The position numbers and the translations under genes are program-made. A model generated the notes under the pieces. It was not told the DNA's origin. It did no database searches and saw nothing but the letters and a program-made list of their open reading frames with translations. From IMG/VR virus record IMGVR_UViG_3300015371_000032, positions 1-62,441 of that record: DNA of 62,441 nucleotides, one strand, 5' to 3'. This document shows, piece by piece, positions 36,012 to 44,400 of this stretch (the stretch's first letter is position 1; each line of letters starts with the position of its first letter). Origin of the DNA: a virus.

Positions 36012-36047
36012 ACTACCCTATCTGGGGATAGTGTGGTAGGCTATCCC
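36008..36047. promoter_or_regulatory. Overlapping alternative dyads between divergent genes
   Basis: CCACACTA/TAGTGTGG (36008-36036) and GGGATAG/CTATCCC (36025-36047) share bases 36029-36031, so only one hairpin or operator state can form at a time. They lie over the start of the leftward 36011 gene and the promoter-like TGGTAGGCT. Confidence 0.5.
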
Positions 36048-36098
36048 GTACGGGGGTAGTTCAGAGGCGAAGTGTCGGTGGCCCGTGCCAGGGTCGGC

Positions 36099-36111
36099 TT
36101 TAGTCACCAAA
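36099..36111 (+). promoter_or_regulatory. Dispersed palindrome TTTAGTCACCAAA
   Basis: 11 nt before the annealing-protein GTG at 36123, with GAGGAGCAACC between. Confidence 0.85.
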
Positions 36112-36122
36112 GAGGAGCAACC

Positions 36123-36755
36123 GTGTCCATCAGCGCAGACCAGTACGAAGTCCTCATGCGTCCCCTCCGGGGAACCCGCATCGCCAAGCGCGAGCAGGGC
36201 GGCAAGGAACTGTCCTACCTCGAATCGTGGGACGTGCGAGCCCACCTCATCCGGGTCTTCGGCTTCGGCAACTTCGACGCTCAGGTGATCGAGTACCACC
36301 ACGTCGCTGACCGCTCCTACATGGGCGGGCGCGACAAGGACAAGGAGATGGTCGAGGTCATCTACTCCGCCCGGGTCACGCTCCACCTGCGTGACGCCGA
36401 GCAGAGCCCGCTCGCCACCTATACCGAGTGCGCGGTGGGCTCCGAGTCCGGCCCCGCCTACATGCTGGGCGACCTCCACGACAACGCCTTGAAGACCGCC
36501 GCCTCGGACGCCTTGAAGCGGTGCGCGATCAACCTGGGTTCACAGTTCGGCCTCGGCCTCTACGACAAGGGCTCCACCCGCGAGGTGGTCAGGAGCACCG
36601 TCGTCGTCCCCGAGGGCTACGAGAAGCCAGACCCCGAGGCAGAGGCGATCAAGAACGTGGAGCACGCAGTCGGTGGACAGGTCATTCAGGAGGGCGACAG
36701 TGAGCAGGGCACGCCGAGCCAGGAGGAGAGCGAGACGGCTGCTGCGAGCGCATGA
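36123..36755 (+). CDS. Rad52-like single-strand annealing protein
   Basis: 210 residues, GTG with GAGGAG upstream. Shows the Rad52/Rad22 family core: DQYEVLMRPLRGTRIAKREQ, LSYLESWDVRAHLIRVFGFG, FDAQVIEYHHVADRSYM, YSARVTLHLRD and the hallmark TAASDALKRCAINLGSQFGL. The C-terminus is acidic and disordered. It anneals complementary ssDNA in recombination-dependent replication, probably with SSB and the nuclease at 37104. Confidence 0.88.
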   Translation: MSISADQYEVLMRPLRGTRIAKREQGGKELSYLESWDVRAHLIRVFGFGNFDAQVIEYHHVADRSYMGGRDKDKEMVEVIYSARVTLHLRDAEQSPLATYTECAVGSESGPAYMLGDLHDNALKTAASDALKRCAINLGSQFGLGLYDKGSTREVVRSTVVVPEGYEKPDPEAEAIKNVEHAVGGQVIQEGDSEQGTPSQEESETAAASA

Positions 36756-36791
36756 TCGGGGTGCAACGGACCGTCACAACAAGGGCGTCTC

Positions 36792-36962
36792 ATGGGACAA
36801 GAAGCAGAAGCGACTCAACGACAAGAAGACCCGCACGCAGGGTGCGCCTGGACGCGGGTCTGGGACTCGCCCCCGGTCAAGTTCCACGGGTTCACGGGGT
36901 GGGCGTACGAGTGCGAGCACGGCGAGGTCAGGTACCGGATCGAGGAGGCCTCCCGTGGTTGA
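36792..36962 (+). CDS. 56-residue hypothetical protein
   Basis: ATG 36792. Two other frames overlap it, but only this one is rich in aromatic and structured residues (CAWTRVWDSPPVKFHGFTGW, AYECEHGEVRYRIEEA), with a possible CxH zinc site. The others are Arg/Ser/Gly low-complexity. The stop overlaps the next GTG. Confidence 0.5.
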   Translation: MGQEAEATQRQEDPHAGCAWTRVWDSPPVKFHGFTGWAYECEHGEVRYRIEEASRG

Positions 36963-37107
36963 GCAGTTGTGGTGCTTCGAGCCTGGGGAGCGGTTCATGA
37001 CGCTCTCCGAGAACGGTGCCCCGCTGATCTGGAAGGTCGATGACGAGGGCTACATCACCCAGGAGCCCCTGGTCTGGACCGACCAGATCATCGAGGAGAA
37101 GCCGTGA
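36955..37107 (+). CDS. 50-residue hypothetical protein
   Basis: GTG 36955 overlaps the previous stop. VEQLWCFEPGERFMTLSENG, APLIWKVDDEGYITQEPLVW: a small beta protein of unknown function. Coupled (GTGA) to the nuclease gene. Confidence 0.5.
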   Translation: MVEQLWCFEPGERFMTLSENGAPLIWKVDDEGYITQEPLVWTDQIIEEKP

Positions 37108-38051
37108 ACGCGGACACGCTGGGCAAGGAGGTCTACGCCGCGATCCAGGAGTCGTCACGGCGTAGCCCTCGCTCCCTGCAAGCAGCAGAGTTCCGGGCCG
37201 GTATCTCCGACCTGGGGTTCTGCTCAGAGCGGACCCGGCGCTTCCTGGATCAGCAGGTGCCCGGCGACACCGACCACCTCAGCGCCTTCATCGGCACCGC
37301 GATCGGGGACCACGTAGAGCAGGCGGTACTCCGCCAGTGGGACAACGCGATCCGCCAGGCCGAGGTGTACGTGGACCTCATCGGGGACTCCGGGTCGTAC
37401 CGACTGGCCGGACACCCGGACATGATCCTCCCCGACGAGGGCGTGCTCATCGACTTCAAGACCGACTACGGGCTGACCACGATCCGGCGCACCGGCCCCA
37501 ACCAGCAGCAGCAGTTCCAGCGTCACTGTTACGCGAAGGGGGCGTGGGACGCCGGGTACTTCCCGATGCCGCTGGACGAGGTGCAGGTCGCGAACGTGTG
37601 GATCGACCGGGCTGCGATCGACAAGGGCGTGCATGTCCAGATGGAGCCCTACTCCGAGCAGGTCGTCATCGACGCGGGATTCTGGCTGGACGACGTGGTG
37701 TACGCCTACCTCCACGACGAGGAGGCGAAGAAGGAGCCACCGCGCGACATGTGCGCGGTGATCTGCGGGTTCTACGACGTGTGCCGTGCCCACGACACCG
37801 ACGTGGAGGGCCTGCTCACAGACCCGGTAACGCTCAATGCGGTCGCGATGTACCGAGAAGGGATCGACCTAGAGAAGCAGGGCAGGCGGTTGAAGGACGA
37901 GGCGAAGCAGCACCTCGTCGGGATCAAGGGCAGCACCGGGGAGTTCATGGTGCGCTGGACCCACATCAACGAGACCGTCATCCCTGAGACCGAGCGTGCG
38001 GCCTACGACAAGTTGGAGGTCCGCACGATGCCGAAGCGAAGGAGCAACTGA
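37104..38051 (+). CDS. Cas4/RecB-like PD-(D/E)XK nuclease
   Basis: 315 residues. RAGISDLGFCSERTRRFLDQ at the start, then GTAIGDHVEQAVL, and the catalytic core LAGHPDMILPDEGVLIDFKT (Asp, then D-x-K in DFKT) followed by QQQFQRHCYAKGAWDAGY. This is the core order of phage PD-(D/E)XK exonucleases. A Cys and two more at FCSER and MCAVICGFYDVC may form an iron-sulfur cluster as in Cas4. Beside a Rad52-like gene, it probably resects ends for annealing. The family name is tentative; the fold is likely. Confidence 0.8.
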   Translation: MNADTLGKEVYAAIQESSRRSPRSLQAAEFRAGISDLGFCSERTRRFLDQQVPGDTDHLSAFIGTAIGDHVEQAVLRQWDNAIRQAEVYVDLIGDSGSYRLAGHPDMILPDEGVLIDFKTDYGLTTIRRTGPNQQQQFQRHCYAKGAWDAGYFPMPLDEVQVANVWIDRAAIDKGVHVQMEPYSEQVVIDAGFWLDDVVYAYLHDEEAKKEPPRDMCAVICGFYDVCRAHDTDVEGLLTDPVTLNAVAMYREGIDLEKQGRRLKDEAKQHLVGIKGSTGEFMVRWTHINETVIPETERAAYDKLEVRTMPKRRSN

Positions 38052-38293
38052 TGCGCTGGTTCCGCAGGCGGGCCGACCGACCGCCACCCCAGGAAATCTG
38101 GGTGATCCTCTACGACCACACCGGCACCCAGATCGGGGACCCGCGCCCCATCGTGCTGAACCCGGTCGGACCAGACCACTGGCAGAAGAAGGAAGTGGAG
38201 TTCCCGGGTGTCGATGAGACAGAGGTCGGGAGCATGAGGATCGTGGACTCAGACGGCAACGTCCATGAGGCACAGATCGTCCGTCATCTTTAG
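38051..38293 (+). CDS. Hypothetical protein (80 aa)
   Basis: ATG 38051 overlaps the previous stop. A basic N-terminus (RWFRRRADRPPPQEIWVILY), then beta-rich TGTQIGDPRPIVLNPVGPDH and SMRIVDSDGNVHEAQIV. The stop TAG lies in the palindrome at 38289. The family is unknown. Confidence 0.55.
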   Translation: MRWFRRRADRPPPQEIWVILYDHTGTQIGDPRPIVLNPVGPDHWQKKEVEFPGVDETEVGSMRIVDSDGNVHEAQIVRHL

Positions 38294-38301
38294 TCACCAA
38301 A
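38289..38301 (+). promoter_or_regulatory. Dispersed palindrome TTTAGTCACCAAA
   Basis: Gives the stop of the 38051 gene and lies 9 nt before ATG 38311. Confidence 0.85.
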
Positions 38302-38310
38302 GAGGCGCGC

Positions 38311-38646
38311 ATGGAGCACCGGATCACCTACATCGAACTCGGGCCGTTCGAGCACGCGGTCCGGTGTTCCTGCCGCAAGTGGGCACCACCCCAGGTGGCC
38401 TATCGCACCGCGCAAATGGCGGAGGACGAGGGCATCAAGCACCTCCGCATGGTCGAGCGTGCCCGCTACCACCTGCGGCAAGCCCGCCAGCCCTCTCTTA
38501 CGGCGATACGCGACTACTACGTCGAGCGGGCAGGGGACCCCGAGACGCCCCCGGAAGTCCGAGGACTGTGGCAGCGGCTGGCTGACGAAATCTCGCACCG
38601 ACTCAACGACGGTGTGCCTACCGAAGAACAGGGCAGTCTGTTCTAA
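38311..38646 (+). CDS. Hypothetical early protein (111 aa)
   Basis: ATG 38311. Contains EHAVRCSCRKWAPPQVAYRT (CxC), HLRMVERARYHLRQARQPSL and VRGLWQRLADEISHRLNDG, helical. Similar in feel to other arm-end proteins but not assignable. Confidence 0.55.
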   Translation: MEHRITYIELGPFEHAVRCSCRKWAPPQVAYRTAQMAEDEGIKHLRMVERARYHLRQARQPSLTAIRDYYVERAGDPETPPEVRGLWQRLADEISHRLNDGVPTEEQGSLF

Positions 38647-38653
38647 TCAACCC

Positions 38654-39076
38654 ATGAGACTCCCGTACGCAGCCAAGCAACTCATCAAGCAGGTCCAGGC
38701 CGAGTGGGAGGACGTGACCGTCACCGCCTCCAACCCCGACGGACTCGGTGTCACCCGCACCATCACCTTCGACACCGCCACCTCGGCGCTGCTCGAACCC
38801 CTGCTCACCGCGATCAAGGACCCCCGCATCGAGAGCATGTCCGACGACGAGGGTCATCTGACGATCAACTTCGTGCCGACCGCCAAGGCGGATGACCGCT
38901 CCGCGTTCCCCCTCATCGCGGCCAAGGTCGTGAACGACTACAAGGCTCCACCCCGCCCGATGTACCCCCCGGGTGAGTTCGAGGGCGACGAGTTAGTAGA
39001 GGACAGCCTCAACGACAGCGGTGACGGTGACCCCGGTGTAGAGGGCTCCGGTGTCGAGACGACGAGCAACCCCTGA
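38654..39076 (+). CDS. Last rightward gene (140 aa), overlapping a leftward gene
   Basis: ATG 38654. KQLIKQVQAEWEDVTVTASN, RTITFDTATSALLEPLLTAI and LTINFVPTAKADDRSAFP suggest a compact alpha/beta protein with an acidic tail. Its last 84 nt overlap the 3' end of the leftward 38993 gene on the other strand; no terminator separates them. Confidence 0.6.
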   Translation: MRLPYAAKQLIKQVQAEWEDVTVTASNPDGLGVTRTITFDTATSALLEPLLTAIKDPRIESMSDDEGHLTINFVPTAKADDRSAFPLIAAKVVNDYKAPPRPMYPPGEFEGDELVEDSLNDSGDGDPGVEGSGVETTSNP

Positions 39077-39916
39077 GATGATCCCGGACCCAGGCTGGAC
39101 CGTACAGTGCCAGCCGGTCGTGCCGGTGGGCTGCACGTACACGCTGAGCACCCCGGAGTAGTCCGTCAGGTCCCCTGAGGGGATCACCACGAAGGCTCCG
39201 GTGCCGTCTGTGGTCGCGCTCACCTGCGCGATGTACCGAGTGGTCGCCCCGCCCGCGTACGGCCCGGAGAGCGCCAGCAGTTGCCCAGGACGCACGTCCA
39301 TGCCGATGCCGCCCGTGACCGGGACATGCTCGGTGCCGTCGAAGTACCACAGGATCGACGGGTCGTCTTGCAGGATCGTGACCGCACCCGCCGCCACCGC
39401 AGGAGACGCAGCCGCCCGCGCCGCCTCATTCGCGAAGGGACGCAGGATGCGGTTCAGGCCAGCGTCCGACAGGCCGATCCCCGAGCCGGTGACCCTGATG
39501 TACCGGGCAGCCTCACCGACCGCCACCAGCGGGTCCCCACCGGAGCCGTCCCCATCGAGCCCGTTCGATGAGAGCACAGCCCCCGGGGTCGCGGTCGCAG
39601 CCGGACCGGAGACCCACTCCCCTGCCACGTCATCCCAGGTGACCACATCACCCGGGTTGGGTGAGGCGGCGTTCACGTCAGGCAGATCGTCCAGGCGCGC
39701 GGTCGCCGCGTAGTCCACGCGCAGCACCCACGGCTGATCCAGCGTGCCCACCCCGAACAGGGACAGGTCGAACGTGGTGGTGTCCTCGGTGCTCAGCGCC
39801 GTCGTAGCGTTGAACACGAACGGGTCCTGGGCTGTTCCCGACCCACTGACCTCGACCTGGCGACCTGCCTCCACCTTGCAGGCGCAGGTCCCGGCGCTTC
39901 CGCAACAACGTGCCAT
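38993..39916 (-). CDS. Minor tail protein (307 aa)
   Basis: ATG 39916 directly follows the previous gene. It begins MARCCGSAGTCACKVEAGRQ, a Cys-rich head paralogous to the next-upstream protein, followed by VEVSGSGTAQDPFVFNATTA. Repeated short beta strands, Gly/Thr/Ser-rich linkers and TGWHCTVQPGSGIISG suit a fibre or tail-tip protein. Last gene of the leftward arm. Confidence 0.65.
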   Translation of the reverse strand: MARCCGSAGTCACKVEAGRQVEVSGSGTAQDPFVFNATTALSTEDTTTFDLSLFGVGTLDQPWVLRVDYAATARLDDLPDVNAASPNPGDVVTWDDVAGEWVSGPAATATPGAVLSSNGLDGDGSGGDPLVAVGEAARYIRVTGSGIGLSDAGLNRILRPFANEAARAAASPAVAAGAVTILQDDPSILWYFDGTEHVPVTGGIGMDVRPGQLLALSGPYAGGATTRYIAQVSATTDGTGAFVVIPSGDLTDYSGVLSVYVQPTGTTGWHCTVQPGSGIISGVARRLDTGALYTGVTVTAVVEAVLY

Positions 39917-39924
39917 GACCCCTC

Positions 39925-40614
39925 CTACGCCGCTGACCTGATGAGGAAGTTGATCGCCACGAACGGTGGGCGATTCTCGACCGGCGTAGCCGAGCCGGTA
40001 CTACCCGAGTTCCCCGTGAACGCCGGGTGGGTGTGACTCCCCGCGTTGGCGATAGCCGCGCCCGAGGTTCCACCCGTCGCAGCGGCGGTGCCCTGCGGGA
40101 TGCTGTTGTTGCTGCCACCTGTCGCGGTGGAGCGGTCCAACTGGTGATCGTGGTCGCCTGCCGCACCGTGGCTGTGGTCGATCGTGTGCGTGTGCGCCGG
40201 GAGGTTCGCCGTCGCCAGCGTCGTACTCGCCGCACCTCCCTGGGTGCCTCGCGGTGCTGTACCGCTGGTGCCCATCGGGAACACGCCCGCCATGTTCGGC
40301 AAGTTGAAGGTAGCCGACCCGTCGCCCGCGCCGTAGGAAGTGCCGATCACCGCGAACAAGTCACTGTAAACCGACCGGCTCACCGCACGTCCGTCACAGA
40401 ACAGCCACCCGCTCGGCTCCGCGCTGCCACCGAACATGATGACCTCGCCCACGATCCGGTCAACGAGTTCGATGCCCTCGCCTTCGAGGATGACCTGGGT
40501 GGCGGCAGAGATGCTGTACGGGTTGGTCCGGGTGCCGCTTCCACTGATAGCGACGTTCTCACCTGCGACGACCACGCACGAGCACTGGTCGGAGGCGCAT
40601 CCGCAGCGCACCAT
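39925..40614 (-). CDS. Tail collar-domain fibre protein (229 aa)
   Basis: I chose ATG 40614 (AGGAG 5 nt upstream) because it gives MVRCGCASDQCSCVVVAGEN, a head paralogous to the 38993 gene. A collar domain follows: EPSGWLFCDGRAVSRSVYSD, YGAGDGSATFNLPNMAGVFP and NRPPFVAINFLIRS (about residues 60-229), the same fold as at the end of the 1303-residue protein. A likely tail-tip/fibre component. Confidence 0.78.
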   Translation of the reverse strand: MVRCGCASDQCSCVVVAGENVAISGSGTRTNPYSISAATQVILEGEGIELVDRIVGEVIMFGGSAEPSGWLFCDGRAVSRSVYSDLFAVIGTSYGAGDGSATFNLPNMAGVFPMGTSGTAPRGTQGGAASTTLATANLPAHTHTIDHSHGAAGDHDHQLDRSTATGGSNNSIPQGTAAATGGTSGAAIANAGSHTHPAFTGNSGSTGSATPVENRPPFVAINFLIRSAA

Positions 40615-40657
40615 CGCGTCTCCTAACAGGTTCACACTGTCTGGGCTCCGGGACTTC

Positions 40658-40670
40658 TTTAGTCACTAAA
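40658..40670. promoter_or_regulatory. Dispersed palindrome TTTAGTCACTAAA
   Basis: A symmetric copy between two leftward genes, 43 nt before ATG 40614. Confidence 0.8.
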
Positions 40671-40706
40671 GGGTCCTGGCCGTCTTGCTGGACAGCAGCG
40701 TACCGC

Positions 40707-41423
40707 CTATCCGGTCCTCTCGACGTTGAACCAGACCGGCTCATGGTCGGAACCCTCGCGGATTTCTAGGTCCTTGCCGATGTTCACGACCTTCACGAAC
40801 CGGTTTGTCACGGGGTAGTCGATATCTCCGTGTCCGGCGAGTTTCCCCGTAGGCCAAGCCTGACCACGTACCTGCTTCGCGATCCACCCAGGAGCCCAGC
40901 GCCCCAACGTACGAGGCGACTCGTTCCAGTCACCAGCGACGAGGCGGGGTTCCTCGTCAGCCAGGAAGGAGCGGACCTTTCGAGCGCACGCGCGGTAGTC
41001 GTCCACCCGCTCAGGAGGACCCTCGGGAGGACGGTTCGGACCATCCCAGGTGATCGGGGTGGGCATGTGTACTGATGCCACTCGTAACCACTCGACGGTG
41101 ACCCGGGGTATCTCAGGGGGTACGTGAGTGTCACCTTCGACAGTGACCCACCCATCCCCGAACTCGGCATACGCAGGGTTGCGAGCAGGGACTCCTGGAC
41201 GTACCAGGATCGCGGTATCTCCACGACCCTGCTTGCCCGGCCACGCAGCCGCGAACACGCGGCACCAGTCCGCTGCCTCAAAGGTGTCCCGGTACATCTT
41301 GAACTCCTGCACACAGCAGAAGGCTAATCGGTGCCGGTCCATGAAACGCTCAACCTCACCGAGCACGACACGCGGGGGACGTGTGTTCTCCACGTTGAAA
41401 GTTCCCCCACGCAGGATAGTCAT
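40707..41423 (-). CDS. Second EEP-family (DNase I-fold) protein
   Basis: 238 residues. Blocks: RGGTFNVENTR, CCVQEFKMY, DTAILVRPGV, RVASVHMPT, EPRLVAGDWNE (Asp/Asn), GHGDIDYPV and EGSDHEPVWF (final Asp-His). All catalytic positions of the family are present. It shares little sequence with the one at 7680. Placed among fibre genes, it may be a virion enzyme acting on host DNA or phospholipids; substrate not shown. Confidence 0.78.
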   Translation of the reverse strand: MTILRGGTFNVENTRPPRVVLGEVERFMDRHRLAFCCVQEFKMYRDTFEAADWCRVFAAAWPGKQGRGDTAILVRPGVPARNPAYAEFGDGWVTVEGDTHVPPEIPRVTVEWLRVASVHMPTPITWDGPNRPPEGPPERVDDYRACARKVRSFLADEEPRLVAGDWNESPRTLGRWAPGWIAKQVRGQAWPTGKLAGHGDIDYPVTNRFVKVVNIGKDLEIREGSDHEPVWFNVERTG

Positions 41424-41432
41424 GACCGAATC

Positions 41433-44400
41433 CTAAGTCTTGATGATGTAGTTGACGGTCATGTAGGCGTGCGCGATTCCCGTATTGAGAGCAGAGGCGT
41501 CACCAGTGACACCACCGTGTGCGTGTCCCTGGTACGACGAGTACCGGGCGGCGTTGTTACCCCCGGTGTTGGGGGTCTGCCACGCATCGGAGGCAGTCGA
41601 TGCCGACTGGCCGGTAATGTCGTGGTGGTGAGTGTGCTGGAACCGCGACTCACGCAGCGCAGCAGTCATCGCCAAGTCGCTGTCACCCAGCGCATCACCG
41701 TAGGTCACCGCACCCGGGTTGTAGCCCAGCGCGAACCTGCCCTTGAAGTCCGGCAGACGGAAGTTTCCCGCTGGGATCGTCAGCCCCTCATTGAACGTCG
41801 TGCCTAGCACCGCCGCCAGCGTCGGATAGTCCGCGACCAGTTTGTTGCTCCCGTCGCACAGCAGCCACCCGACAGGCGGCGTGTTCGTGGGCCACATCAT
41901 CATGCAGCCCGGAGGGATCAGCCCGTCGATCCGCGCCGTCCCGTCCCCACCGAGGTAGGTCTGCGGCTTCGTCGTCTCCGCCGACCGCACCGCCTGAGAG
42001 TGGATATCCGCAGGAGCCGACGCCGGGTAGTTCGTGTCCACCGGAGGGTTCGTACCCGAGGTCGCCACCGAGGTCAGCGTGAGACTCGTCGTCGTCGTCG
42101 GAGTGGGTGCACCCGAGATGAGGCCCTTGCCGACGTTGTAGTGCTGCAAGATGCGGGCTGCGCTCAGCGCCGTGCCGTAGATCGCGACCTCATCAATGCG
42201 TCCGTCGAACCACTGTGTATAGGGGGCACCGAGGTTGTTGCCGCCGAAGGACGAGCCGATCGCGATATCACTGGTGCCCCCGTACACACCAGCCTGGCCC
42301 GGAGTCGCAGTCGAGACCTCGACACCGTTGAGGTAAATCTTCACGGTGGTCGTGTCCCAGCGCGCCACGACGTGCGTCGCCTGACCCACCACCACGCTGC
42401 CTGCCGGAGTCAGCGCGATCCCGATAGGCCCAGCGGCATTGGGCTGCCAGGAGAGCAACTCGATCTGACTGCCGTTACGCCGGAGTTGGAACGCGCGGTT
42501 ACCCAGCGTGTCCCGGTCCACGATGTTGCCGATACCTGACACGGTGTCCGCCGTGAACCACGCCTCGACCGTGAACGCGGTCGGGGTCGCGGTCATCCAC
42601 GTCCCATAGGGGATGCGCATGTAGTCGTTCACGCCGTCGAAGTCCACGGCCTTGTTCGCGTCTCCGGTGAGCAGACCGGTGGCGTTCAGGCCAGGTGAGC
42701 CGCTGTAGGTGCCGCCTCGGTTGTTCCCCGAGGAGTCCGCAGCCGCCGTTCCGCTGGTCTCACCCAGCCGCCAGTAGGCCAGCGGGGTGTCGGCCAGCAC
42801 GGTGTCGCTGTAGACAGGCGCACCCGTACCCGGAGGCTGCAACCACATGGCGGTACGGGCAGGCTCACTGGTGCCGGTGCCGATGTAGAAGCCGAGCGCG
42901 TTCGACCCGGACGGGATCACCTCCTTGGAGGAGAGCACCACCTGGGCGCGACGCTTCATCGTGAACTGGTACTTCTGGCTCGGCGCAGTCTCGTAGGGAC
43001 CGCCCGTGGCACGCCACGTCTGGTTCAGCCACCACGTCTGACCCAGGACGGAGGAGCCCGTCCCCGACCACATGATGTTGGTGTACCGGTTGACGTTGAT
43101 CTTGCTGTCAGCGAAGCCCGAGAACTTGTTCTGCCGCCACTCACTTCCCGTCCAGTAGAGCGGAGCGTTCTTCCCGTCGATGAGGGTCCACTCGTAGTTG
43201 CCGTCGCGTGTCAGCGTCGTCCCCGACACGGCATAGACACGGGCCAGGTAGACACCCGTCGCCTTGTTCGATCCGACGATGATGTGCCGCACCACCGCAC
43301 CACCGAGCAACGGGTCGTTGTCGGAGGTCTTGTGGATGACGTAGCCCTCCATGAACAGGTCGCTGTCACCCCACGACCCGGTGGGGTCCATCTGCGACCC
43401 AGCAGCGTAGAGCAGGTTGGTGGTGTTGAACCGGTAGATGTTCACGTCGCCGGGACTGGCGGTGCCAGAGTCCTTGTGACGAGCCACAAACAGGTTGGTG
43501 CCGTCGGTGGAGAGGTAGCACGCGCTGTTCCAGTCGAACTTGTCCTGGCCGACCTGACACTGTGTGGTCAGGTCCCAGGAGCCCGAACCGACCGGGCTTC
43601 TCACCAGCGTCCAGTATCCAGGCAGGCTGCTGCCGTCCTGGATACAGGTCAACCAGAAGTAGTTCGAGCCGATGCGGACCACACCACCAGTCCCGACGTG
43701 CCGGGGATACGTCGCACCTCCCGTGTAGACAGGACCCATCAACTTCGTGGAGGCACCGCCCGCCAGTGGCACCGACCAGAATCCTTGACCGAGGCTCTTG
43801 TTGACGGTCATGTCCACCACGTCGTAGAGCAGGTTCGTGCCGTCCCGGTAGGCACCACCCATCGGCGGTGGCTCACCACCGCTGCGGAACCACGGCAGCG
43901 TGAAGTTCAGCGAGGCGTCGTAGCCCACCGTGGCGGTCGGCGTGTTCGGCGGCTGCTGACCCGAGGAGAGCAGGAAGTCAGCACCAGCACCCATCGTCTG
44001 CGCAGGCGTGGTGCTCGGCGCAATCGGGTCGTTGACCAGGAGCCCACCGGTCACGGTGAGCGTGTTCATGGTGGCGTTGCCGGTGAACTGCGCAGGCTCG
44101 CCCTCGGTGGTCGGCAACGAGACCGTGGCGTCCCCGCCAGCGGAGAGCAACTTGATCCCGGACTGGTCGATGGTGACGCGCCGGGTCCCCACCGGGCCGG
44201 TGGTGAGCGTGGCCGAGATGGTCAGATCGCTGGTGATCGTGCTGGCCGTGATCTGGTCGGCGTCGATGCTGCCGAAGTAGCCGTACTCGGAACTAATCTC
44301 CGCGTTCTGCGCGCGGTACAGCGAGGCCCCTGTGGAGACTCCGCTGTAGGCAGCCGCAGGGCCGTCCTCGTCACGCGCCAAGGTGCGCACGTAGTAGACG

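Noticed and set aside
36673-37107. Frame spanning the annealing-protein end to 37107
   Set aside because: Middle is Ser/Arg/Gly low complexity; split genes at 36792 and 36955 fit better.
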